Assembly (NCBI GenBank): GCA_003220435.1 | Contig: QHSL01000006.1 | Span: 1 to 40,571 of the forward strand | DNA: 40,571 bases | Direction: 5' to 3' | DNA from: Candidatus Rokuibacteriota bacterium | GTDB taxonomy: Bacteria > Methylomirabilota > Methylomirabilia > Rokubacteriales > CSP1-6 | Shown here: positions 34,652 through 40,571 of the stretch, in pieces | Layout of the letters: every line of letters begins with the position of its first letter | Numbering within the stretch: the stretch's first letter is position 1 | Notes under the pieces: generated by a model | What the model was told of the DNA's origin: nothing | Databases searched by the model: none | The model's input: only the letters and a program-made list of their open reading frames with translations | Position numbers and translations under genes: made by a program

Positions 34652-34849
34652 TCACCCCCGCCGGTACCGTTCTTTCAACGCGGTCGGGGCAATCGCGATG
34701 CGCTTGCCGCCGACGTCGTCCAGGATATAGACCTCGTCCGTGAGGGACCCGCTCGCGAAGACCTCGAAGACCTCGAGCGCCGCCTCCAACGTAGTGTCGG
34801 GACGCCCGTCCATCAGCCGCTCGACGGCGCTGCGGCGAAGTCGCTGCAT
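34652..34849 (-). CDS. Small hypothetical protein, 65 residues
   Basis: No family is recognised. The protein starts MQRLRRSAVERLMDG, is amphipathic in its first half, and ends VYILDDVGGKRIAIAPTALK, a strand pair that could be a small SH3-like or hydrolase-adaptor fold. GAGGAGG six bases before the ATG at 34847-34849 is a strong Shine-Dalgarno and decides this start. It stops 3 bases before the kinase-BON gene, so they form a two-gene unit. A promoter candidate lies just upstream at 34872-34900. Confidence 0.75.
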   Translation of the reverse strand: MQRLRRSAVERLMDGRPDTTLEAALEVFEVFASGSLTDEVYILDDVGGKRIAIAPTALKERYRRG

Positions 34850-34871
34850 GGGCCCTCCTCGAGTGGCGGAA

Positions 34872-34900
34872 AGCCTATCCCACACGGCGGGCCTGGGCAA
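34872..34900 (-). promoter_or_regulatory. Possible promoter for the 65-aa gene and kinase-BON gene
   Basis: On the minus strand TTGCCC (34900-34895), 17 bases, then TAGGCT (34877-34872), 22 bases before the ATG with its strong Shine-Dalgarno. The boxes are partial matches but spacing and position are good. The same GATAGGCT sequence also occurs upstream of the amidohydrolase gene (39733-39740). Confidence 0.45.
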
Positions 34901-34922
34901 GACGGCGCTGGAAGGGCGCTTC

Positions 34923-35618
34923 TCAGTACGCGAGGCGTCCTGCGCGCCGGACCGGCTCCGAGACGCGCGCGGGCGGATACCGATCGAAGCTCGGCACGAA
35001 CGAGTACGCGGGCCAGGGACCGGTCGGAACGACCGCGACGCCCGTCGCCCGCGACGCGACCGGCGCGATGCGCGCCAGGAAGTCATCGACCTCGGACCGC
35101 GGAACGAGAAACGCGACGGAGCCGGCCACGTTCGATCCGCTGCCGGGCGAACGGTATCGCCAGCGCTCGATTCCGGACTGCGTCACGAGACTCTCGGCCA
35201 ACTCACGGAGCTGGACGACGCCGGGCGCGCCGTCGGCGCACTCACGGCAGGTGCGCTCGATCGAATGCCCGCAATGCAGGCGAAGAAGCTTCACACTCAT
35301 CTCCACGCACCCCCGTAGCTGGGCGAGTGTCGTCCGCACGAGCGGCGCGTGCGCGGCGAGCCAGGCGTCGAGGTCCGACGCGGCCACGAGGGTGCCGAAC
35401 CTGAACGGCACTATTCCGTCGGCCTCGAGCGCCGACGCCACGACGTCGTGATGCAGGGCGAGCGTTCGGGCGTTGGCTTCGGGTCGGCGCTCGACGGGGC
35501 TCACGACCGCTACGAGATCGTCCAGGCGTCGAAGCGCGACGGGGCCGCCGACGCTCGCGCTCGGCGATTGCCACGTCGACGGGAGCCGGTCGGCGATCGC
35601 GTAGAGGTACTGGTACAT
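34923..35618 (-). CDS. GvpL/GvpF-family gas vesicle protein
   Basis: A 231-residue protein of the GvpL/GvpF family, minor structural or assembly proteins of gas vesicles. It opens MYQYLYAIADRLP, followed by VALRRLDDLVAVVSPVE, HHDVVASALEADGIVPFRFG (the family's characteristic HexxV...PFRFG region), CVEMSVKLLRLHCG and, near the C-terminus, PTGPWPAYSFVPSF, matching the GPWPPYSFV hallmark. No gvpA, gvpN or other gvp gene is present in the window, so it is an orphan here. The ATG at 35616-35618 is preceded by GAGGACC as ribosome site. Function outside gas vesicles is unknown. Confidence 0.87.
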   Translation of the reverse strand: MYQYLYAIADRLPSTWQSPSASVGGPVALRRLDDLVAVVSPVERRPEANARTLALHHDVVASALEADGIVPFRFGTLVAASDLDAWLAAHAPLVRTTLAQLRGCVEMSVKLLRLHCGHSIERTCRECADGAPGVVQLRELAESLVTQSGIERWRYRSPGSGSNVAGSVAFLVPRSEVDDFLARIAPVASRATGVAVVPTGPWPAYSFVPSFDRYPPARVSEPVRRAGRLAY

Positions 35619-35682
35619 ACGGTCCTCGCGCCCCGGGTGGGCTTCGCACGTTCGGCGGGAACTGCCGTTCGTTTCGAGAGGG

Positions 35683-35688
35683 TATAAT
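35683..35688 (+). promoter_or_regulatory. Possible -10 box for the secreted unknown protein
   Basis: A perfect TATAAT, rare in this GC-rich DNA, lies 9 bases before the TTG at 35698. No good -35 box is seen. The same bases lie between GAGAGGG and an out-of-frame ATG at 35687, so they might instead be a ribosome-site spacer. Confidence 0.4.
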
Positions 35689-35697
35689 GCCTCGGTC

Positions 35698-36426
35698 TTG
35701 TTGTCCAGGCATCGCCTCGGATCCACGTGGGCCGTGGCCCTCGTCGGTGTCGTATTGCTGGTCTCGAACGCTCCGGCGGCCAGGCCCTCGCCCACGCTTC
35801 CCGCGCAGATCCCCACCGCCGAGCGCGCCAGGCTCCAGGAGGTCGCCGACGCTGCATCGGTCAGCGCGCGCGCGGCCGGCGAGCCGTTCCTCGCGCGGCC
35901 CGAGGTCTTCGAGTTCCTGCTGGACCATCCCGAGTTCGCGACGCACGTAACCCGGGCGCTGAGGCTCGCCCGCTATCGGATCTGGCGGACCCCCGAGGGG
36001 CTGTGGCTCGACGACGGGTGGGGAGCGGTCGGCCAGTTCTCGGTCGTGTACTCGGCGGGCGGCACGCGGGTGATGTACGCGCGCGGCCACTATCAGCCGG
36101 GCTTCCTTCCGAACATCCACGGGCAGGCGGTCGTCGTCATCGAATACGACGCTCAGCCGTCGGCCGATCACAAGAGCCTGATCTCGACCGCCGTCACTGG
36201 CTTCGTGAAGCTCGATAGCCACTTCCTCGCCGTCGCGGGAAGGCTGGCGAGCGCGGTCGCCACCGCCAAGGCAGAGAAGGAAGCCCAGCGGCTCGTCAAG
36301 GTATTCGCGCGCGCCAGTCGGGCGATCGACGACAACCCGGCGCACGTCCACGAGAAGGTGCGGCAGCGCCAGGACGTCCCGTCGGGCGATCTCGAAGAGT
36401 TCCGGCGCCTGCTACATCTTCCCTAG
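35698..36426 (+). CDS. Secreted protein of unknown function
   Basis: A 242-residue protein that I cannot assign to a family. The N-terminus (RHRLGSTWAVALVGVVLLVSNAPAA) is a clear signal peptide, cut near residue 28. The mature part has a repeated hydrophobic pattern with PEVFEFLLDHPEFATHV, then a basic loop, then a beta-rich centre (FSVVYSAGGTRVMYARGHYQ and GQAVVVIEYDA) and a helical end. It is likely periplasmic. The TTG start is chosen for the charged leader; a second TTG (35701) and a GTG at 35734 are alternatives. The last 15 bases overlap the end of the TPR gene on the opposite strand. Confidence 0.7.
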   Translation: MLSRHRLGSTWAVALVGVVLLVSNAPAARPSPTLPAQIPTAERARLQEVADAASVSARAAGEPFLARPEVFEFLLDHPEFATHVTRALRLARYRIWRTPEGLWLDDGWGAVGQFSVVYSAGGTRVMYARGHYQPGFLPNIHGQAVVVIEYDAQPSADHKSLISTAVTGFVKLDSHFLAVAGRLASAVATAKAEKEAQRLVKVFARASRAIDDNPAHVHEKVRQRQDVPSGDLEEFRRLLHLP

Positions 36427-38307
36427 CGCCGCGGCGAGCTCGTTGCGGAACCTGGCGATCTCCGGATTCAGCGTGATCGCCGCTCGATAGGCGGCCGCCG
36501 CCTCGGCATAGCGGCCCTGACCGACCAGCGCCCGCCCGAGCCGAGAGTGGGCGTCGGCGTGGTCGGGCTTCCGATCGATCGCGCTCCGCGCCGCCGTCTC
36601 GAGCTCGTCGAAGCTTCCCAGCGCCTCGAGGGCGTCCCACAGGTGGAGGTGCGCACGCGCCTCGTCGAGGTTGAGGCGGATCGCCTCGCGGCAGGCGACC
36701 GCGGCGTCCGCGTACCGGCGTTGGGCCAGCAGCACTCCGCCGAGGGCCGTATGCGCGCCGGGCAAGTCCGGCGTGGACCGGAGGACCGCGCGGTACGCGG
36801 TCTCCGACTCGGCGTAGCGCCCTTGCTCTGCGAGCATCTCGCCGAGGTCGCTCAGCGCGCGCCCATAGTCGGGTCTGAGCCGAACGGCCTCGCGGAATTC
36901 GGCCTCGGCGTCCGCGGAGCGTCCCAGCCAGTAGAGCGCGACGCCGAGCCCGCGATGGAGCACCGGGTGCGCCGGCCGTAGCTCGAGTGCCTCGCGATAC
37001 GCCGACGCGGCCTCGGCGTGCTTGCCCTGCCGACCCAGACCGAGCGCCAGGTTTGCGCGGGCCTTCACGGCGTCGGGCCTCAGCCGAATCGCCGCGCGCA
37101 GCGCGACTTCCGCCTCCGCGTGCCGGCCCTGACGGCCGAGCGCCACGCCGAGCTCGTAGTGCAGGTCATGGTCGTCCGGGCGCCGCGCTATCGCACGGCG
37201 GAACTCCGCGGCCGCCCCGACGTAGTCGCCGAGGGCGCCGAGCGCTAGTCCCCGGCCTGAGTGCAGATCCGCGTCCTCCGGGCACGCTTCCAGCGCTGCG
37301 GCGTAGGCCGCGGCCTCCTGCGCCCACTTGCCCTGACGGCGGAGCGTCGCGGCCAGGCCCTGATGCGAGTGGAGATACCTGGGCCGGAGGCGGATCGCTT
37401 CGCGAAACGACGCGGCCGCGTCGTCGTAGCGACCCAGCCGCTCGAGCACCACCGCGAGGTGATGGTGCCCCCGCGCGTCGGCTGGGCGAAGTCGGATCAC
37501 GTCGCGGAAGACCGCTGCGGCCTCGGCGTCACGGTGACGGCGCCTGAGCACGACGCCAAGGCGCTCGTGCAGGCAGACGTCGTCGGGCCGCAGCCAGATC
37601 GCCTCGCGATAGGCGCCGGTCGCCTCGACCAGCTGGCCCGAACGCTCGAGGGCCAGGCCCAGGCCCTGCCGCGCCTTCGCGTCGTCCGGTGTGAGGACCA
37701 GCGCCTCGCGATACGCCGCCGCCGCTTCGAGATAGCGCGCCTGCTCGTAGAGGGTGTCGGCGAGATCCCGGCGCGCCGCGGCGGGCGCCGGTTCGTGAGC
37801 GAGCGCGTCGCGATGCACCGCCTCGGCGGCGCCGACCTTGCGCTGACGGCGCAGCGCTGTCGCGAGATTCGCGCGCGCGATGGCGTCGTCGGGCTTGAGC
37901 GCCAGCGCCCCGCGGAACGCGGACTCGGCGGCGACGTAGTCACCGTGGCGGGCCAGCGCCAGCCCCAGGCTCACGTGCGCTTGCGCCGAATCGGGCCGGA
38001 GCCGGATCGCGTCGCGGAACGCCGCGGCGGCCTCCGGATACCGCGCTTGCTCGAAGAGCGCGCCGCCGAGCTCGAGGTGCGCCGTTACCGTTTCGGGCTT
38101 GAGGAGGATCGCCTGGCGGAAGGTCGCTTCGGCTTCGGCCGACCGCCGCTGGCGGCGCAGGACGAGCCCGAGGCCGAGGTACACCCTCAGCCGGCCCGGG
38201 TCGAGCCGCGCCGCCTCGCGATACGCGCCCTCGGCCTCCCGGTATCGGCCCTGTCGCGTCCACGCGTGGGCGAGATCGCAGAGCGCGTCGGCGTCGGCCA
38301 CGGTCAC
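36412..38307 (-). CDS. Tetratricopeptide repeat protein (about 18 TPRs)
   Basis: A 631-residue protein made almost wholly of 34-residue TPRs, each with the pattern A-x-x-x-L-G-x-x-L...G-x-x-x-x-A...A-I-x-L-x-P. No signal peptide, membrane helix or catalytic domain is seen, so it is a cytoplasmic scaffold or peptide-binding solenoid. The repeats are close to one another in protein and DNA, giving a 102-bp periodicity along the gene. The GTG at 38305-38307 overlaps the RidA stop as GTGA, implying co-expression. It meets the secreted unknown gene tail-to-tail with a 15-base overlap. Partners are unknown. Confidence 0.92.
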   Translation of the reverse strand: MTVADADALCDLAHAWTRQGRYREAEGAYREAARLDPGRLRVYLGLGLVLRRQRRSAEAEATFRQAILLKPETVTAHLELGGALFEQARYPEAAAAFRDAIRLRPDSAQAHVSLGLALARHGDYVAAESAFRGALALKPDDAIARANLATALRRQRKVGAAEAVHRDALAHEPAPAAARRDLADTLYEQARYLEAAAAYREALVLTPDDAKARQGLGLALERSGQLVEATGAYREAIWLRPDDVCLHERLGVVLRRRHRDAEAAAVFRDVIRLRPADARGHHHLAVVLERLGRYDDAAASFREAIRLRPRYLHSHQGLAATLRRQGKWAQEAAAYAAALEACPEDADLHSGRGLALGALGDYVGAAAEFRRAIARRPDDHDLHYELGVALGRQGRHAEAEVALRAAIRLRPDAVKARANLALGLGRQGKHAEAASAYREALELRPAHPVLHRGLGVALYWLGRSADAEAEFREAVRLRPDYGRALSDLGEMLAEQGRYAESETAYRAVLRSTPDLPGAHTALGGVLLAQRRYADAAVACREAIRLNLDEARAHLHLWDALEALGSFDELETAARSAIDRKPDHADAHSRLGRALVGQGRYAEAAAAYRAAITLNPEIARFRNELAAALGKM

Positions 38308-38636
38308 TCCGGCAGGACGGCGATCGCTTCGATCTCGACGAGGAAGTCGTCGGCGTTGACCTTCTCACGATCGGCGATGTTCTTGAGGAACACCGTCACC
38401 TTGCACACGTCGGCGAACGTGGCGCCGGCGGCCGCGAGGCACGCCTTCAGATTTTCGTGGACGTGACGGGCCTGGGCGGTCGCGTCGTTCCCACCCACCA
38501 CGCGTCCGTTCTTGTCGGCGGCCACGCAGCCGGAGACGAACACGAGCCGGCCCGCGCGAACGACGTCGGTGTAGTGACTGATGGGCTCGGACATTTCGGG
38601 GACGCGGATCTCCTCCCGCCGACCGATTCCGTGCAT
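38304..38636 (-). CDS. RidA/YjgF family protein with internal shortening
   Basis: RidA proteins hydrolyse reactive enamines and imines. This one is 110 residues instead of about 130. It aligns well from EPISHYTDVVRAGRLVFVSG to VCKVTVFLKNIADREKVNA (about 17-95), then jumps to FLVEIEAIAVLPE. The roughly 20 residues between, including the PARxxVxVxxLP segment and its substrate-binding Arg, are absent. The reading frame is open and coupled to the TPR gene (GTGA), so the shortening is an in-frame deletion, not a frameshift. Imine deaminase activity is therefore doubtful. AGAGGTGG six bases before the ATG at 38634-38636 supports this start; an ATG at 38592-38594 is an alternative. Confidence 0.82.
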   Translation of the reverse strand: MHGIGRREEIRVPEMSEPISHYTDVVRAGRLVFVSGCVAADKNGRVVGGNDATAQARHVHENLKACLAAAGATFADVCKVTVFLKNIADREKVNADDFLVEIEAIAVLPE

Positions 38637-38673
38637 GCCCCACCTCTTGACAAGTCTGGATCAGCGCACGCCG

Positions 38674-38679
38674 ATGATA
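38674..38679 (-). promoter_or_regulatory. Possible -10 box for ridA-TPR
   Basis: TATCAT on the minus strand, 37 bases before the RidA ATG, matches the -10 consensus in 5 of 6 positions. No convincing -35 box is seen. Confidence 0.3.
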
Positions 38680-38740
38680 CGCCCGCGGGTGCCTGAACGC
38701 AGGTAGCTAGGAAGGGCGAGGGCGAGCCAGGTGAGTCGGC

Positions 38741-39694
38741 TCACGCTCTCTTCGGAAAGTCGTATATCGTCGCTGGGTTCTCCACCAGGACGCGGTGGCG
38801 GGTCTTCTCATCGGGCACCCAATCGGTGAGCAGGTCGAAGAGCACGGCGTCGTCCGGCAACTGTTTCTGCTGCTCGCCCGGATGTGGCCAGTCGCTGCCC
38901 CATACGCACCGCTCGGGCGCCGCCTTGGCGTACGCGCGCGCGACCGCGCTGGAGTCCGCGTAGGTCGGCGGACCCACCTTGGTGTCCGCGTAGGCGCCGG
39001 ACAGCTTGACCCACGTGCGGCCCTTGTCGATGAGCGCCCGGACCTTGGCGTAGAGCGGATGGTTGACGCCGTCGGGCTGCGGGATGTGCGCGAGGTGATC
39101 GAAGACGATCGGCGAGGGGACGCGCTCAAGGATCGGCATGATCTCCATGATCTTGGCGGCCGGCGCGTTGATCTGGATGTGCCAGCCGAGGTCGTTGATC
39201 CGCTTCGACAGCGGCTCGATCATCTCGGGCGTCGTAGCGCCCACTTGCGCCAGGTTGAAGCGGATGCCGCGCACACCGAGCGCGTGCATGCGCTTGAGCT
39301 CTTCGGTCGACACGCTGTCGTTGACGACCGCGACCATGCGGGCGGTGGGCCCAAACGCCGCTAGCGCGTCGAGGTGACAGCGGTTGTCCGTGCCGTACGT
39401 CGAAGGCTGCACGAGCACGTTGCGTGTCGTCCCGATGCGCCTCTGGAAAGCGCGATAGTCATCCACCAGCGCGTCGGCCGGGCGCAGTGTCGCCTTGGGA
39501 TCGACCGGGTACTTTGCGTCGTAGATGTGGTGGTGGCAGTCGGTGGCGTTGGCCGGGGCCTTCAACTTGGGCGCCTCGGTGCCGGCCGACCACTTCACCG
39601 ACTGGGCGGACGCGGAACGCGCGTGGGCCGCGACCAGCGCCGCCGCGGAGACGACCTTCAGCACTTCGCGCCGGTTCCAGGACTGAGTACTCAT
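38741..39694 (-). CDS. Tat-exported amidohydrolase family 2 protein, LigI-like
   Basis: A 317-residue metal-dependent hydrolase. The N-terminus carries a twin-arginine signal (WNRREVLKVVSAAALVAA, cut near ASA-Q at 30). The TIM-barrel metal site begins DCHHHIYDAKYP at 52-63; later landmarks are VRGIRFNLAQ, IVFDHLAH at 196-203 and VWGSDWPHP at 264-272 with catalytic Asp268. The pattern fits 2-pyrone-4,6-dicarboxylate lactonase and related 4-sulfomuconolactone hydrolases, suggesting hydrolysis of a lactone from aromatic breakdown. Most LigI proteins are cytoplasmic, so the Tat signal is notable. GAGGAGG before the ATG at 39692-39694 decides the start; a longer frame upstream is not needed. Confidence 0.88.
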   Translation of the reverse strand: MSTQSWNRREVLKVVSAAALVAAHARSASAQSVKWSAGTEAPKLKAPANATDCHHHIYDAKYPVDPKATLRPADALVDDYRAFQRRIGTTRNVLVQPSTYGTDNRCHLDALAAFGPTARMVAVVNDSVSTEELKRMHALGVRGIRFNLAQVGATTPEMIEPLSKRINDLGWHIQINAPAAKIMEIMPILERVPSPIVFDHLAHIPQPDGVNHPLYAKVRALIDKGRTWVKLSGAYADTKVGPPTYADSSAVARAYAKAAPERCVWGSDWPHPGEQQKQLPDDAVLFDLLTDWVPDEKTRHRVLVENPATIYDFPKRA

Positions 39695-39901
39695 GGCATC
39701 CTCCTCGCGGCCGCGTGACCTGTCCGGCGAGCCTATCACGGCGGAATCCGAGACTCCCGTCCGAGATTGTCCCTGAGCCTGGCGCACAACGGCGTTCGCC
39801 CCACCCGGTGCCCGTCGGCAAGTGCTCCATCCCGGTCACGGAGAACGTGGCGCGCTAGCCGCGCGCGTCGTACTTCGTGAGCTGGAGGTCGAAGGGGGTT
39901 A

Positions 39902-40327
39902 TCAGGCCGAATCGGCCGGTATTAGCAGCACGCGCGTGCGGCGCACGCTGAGCCCTTCCGCGCCCTCGTCATTGAGGCGTGCGATGACGACGCGCGTTCG
40001 GCGGCGAGCGGTGACGAGGACGCGCTCGGCGTGGCCCGGACGCACGTACCAGGCCTGATCACCTGGGGAGAGCCGCGCACTCAGGACAAGCGCGACGGCG
40101 CCGCGCACCGGCCGCCAGCGCACCCGGAGCGGACGCAGGAGCGCTCCGAGCGCGGCGACAAGGGCGGCGAGGACGGCGAGCGACGCGCGCGAGGCGCTCG
40201 GGAGGGCTACCGCCGCGCCGCCCCAGATGGCGAGATAGGCGGCGAGAGCGTCGAGCCAGCCCAGCACGCGCGCCGTCGCGGTCCAGCGCGTGACCGCCGC
40301 GGGCAGAGGACGCAGAGGACTCCGCAT
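39902..40327 (-). CDS. Small membrane protein of unknown function
   Basis: A 141-residue protein with two predicted helices (about 22-43 and 47-66) in the first half and a basic soluble second half with strands (GDQAWYVRPGHAERVLVTARR, TRVVIARLNDEG). The end resembles a short beta-barrel such as an SH3-like or KOW-type turn, but I recognise no family. It follows the oxidoreductase gene by about 50 bases, bridged by a small open frame. The 207 bases between this gene's stop and the amidohydrolase ATG hold no gene; I see only short GC palindromes there. Confidence 0.6.
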   Translation of the reverse strand: MRSPLRPLPAAVTRWTATARVLGWLDALAAYLAIWGGAAVALPSASRASLAVLAALVAALGALLRPLRVRWRPVRGAVALVLSARLSPGDQAWYVRPGHAERVLVTARRRTRVVIARLNDEGAEGLSVRRTRVLLIPADSA

Positions 40328-40336
40328 GTCCCCGAG

Positions 40337-40381
40337 TCAGCTCCGAGGGTTTTGACGCAGACCACCGAAGGCGTCGCTCAT
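40337..40381 (-). other. 14-residue mini-ORF after the oxidoreductase gene
   Basis: The frame MSDAFGGLRQNPRS begins by overlapping the oxidoreductase stop as ATGA and ends 9 bases before the ATG of the membrane protein gene. It might be a coupling element or chance. Confidence 0.25.
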
Positions 40382-40571
40382 CGTGCAACCTCCCGGCAGT
40401 GCGGGATCACGCGCTCGCCGAAGAGCTTGATCGCCTCCATGATCTTCTCGTGGGGCGGTCCACCCGAGTGCGCGTGCCGGAAGCGCAGCAGGAACGTCTC
40501 GGCACCGGTCGCCTTCTGCCAGCGGTGGAACTCGCGCGCACACGTCTCCGGATCGCCGAGAACGAGACGGT
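40378..40571 (-). CDS. LLM-class flavin-dependent oxidoreductase, C-terminal end (cut by window edge)
   Basis: The last 63 residues of a luciferase-like monooxygenase-family protein. Reading leftward from the window edge gives RLVLGDPETCAREFHRWQKA, then ETFLLRFRHAHSGGPPHEKIMEA, then IKLFGERVIPHCREVAR and TGA. The GDPETCA segment, a hydrophobic strand and the LFGERVIP ending are the typical C-terminus of the family, which uses reduced FMN or F420 to oxidise diverse organic compounds. The subfamily cannot be told from this part. Confidence 0.82.
   Translation of the reverse strand, partial: RLVLGDPETCAREFHRWQKATGAETFLLRFRHAHSGGPPHEKIMEAIKLFGERVIPHCREVAR

Noticed and set aside
36412-38307. Minisatellite-like 102-bp DNA periodicity
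   Set aside because: It is explained by the 34-residue TPRs of the encoded protein.
39788-39858. Possible remnant of a plus-strand gene ending in a peptide like CSIPVTENVAR
   Set aside because: Too short to identify, with no upstream coding support on that strand.

Overview
The window is a high-GC (around 70% by eye), densely packed bacterial chromosome segment. Most genes are on the minus strand, many stop/start codons overlap as ATGA, GTGA or TGATG, and many genes start with GTG. There is no plasmid, phage or insertion-sequence signature, and I saw no rRNA, tRNA or CRISPR array. The gene set (tryptophan and NAD salvage genes, a large exopolysaccharide locus, a Tat-exported amidohydrolase, a luciferase-like flavin oxidoreductase) fits a Gram-negative-type (two-membrane) soil or sediment bacterium. 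An uncultivated lineage such as Rokubacteria/Methylomirabilota or a deltaproteobacterial relative is possible, but that is a guess.

Right to left along the minus strand, the layout is as follows. (1) 1-2503: an operon of nicotinate phosphoribosyltransferase, trpC and the start of trpF, with a G-rich 45-bp tandem repeat array between trpC and trpF. (2) 2581-32262: one apparent ~29.7-kb polysaccharide operon. It begins at a divergent promoter near 32300 and ends at a palindromic terminator-like sequence in the galU stop codon. Its proximal part encodes the export and control machinery: an SLBB outer-membrane exporter, an ExeA-like ATPase, a degenerate HD-GYP protein, an unknown 187-aa protein, and a co-polymerase/tyrosine-kinase with an unusual SPOR-like tail. 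The middle encodes an O-antigen ligase/polymerase, a KdsC-like phosphatase, a flippase, two methyltransferase modules, seven glycosyltransferase modules, a GT39-like membrane transferase and an asparagine synthase. The distal part encodes a PHP-like protein, a WbqC-like protein, a PIG-L deacetylase, a DegT aminotransferase, a WecA-like initiating transferase, a DUF2062 protein and GalU.

(3) 32435-33628: a plus-strand HtrA/DegQ-type protease transcribed divergently from the polysaccharide operon. The two promoters share a perfect 10-bp inverted repeat that spans both -35 boxes. (4) 33629-40571: accessory genes. These are a cytidylate-kinase-like/BON fusion, a 65-aa protein, an orphan GvpL/F-type gas vesicle protein, a secreted unknown protein, an 18-fold TPR protein, a shortened RidA, a Tat-exported LigI-like amidohydrolase, a small membrane protein and the C-terminus of a luciferase-like oxidoreductase.

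Inferred workflow of the main operon: GalU supplies UDP-glucose. The WecA-like enzyme loads the first sugar on undecaprenyl phosphate. The glycosyltransferases extend the repeat unit; the aminotransferase, deacetylase and methyltransferases modify sugars. The flippase moves the unit, the Wzy/WaaL-type protein polymerises or transfers it, the Wzz-kinase sets length, and the SLBB protein exports the product. No stretch longer than about 225 bases lacks a gene; the larger gaps (263-483, 7514-7632, 32263-32434, 33629-33820, 39695-39901) are described in the entries.
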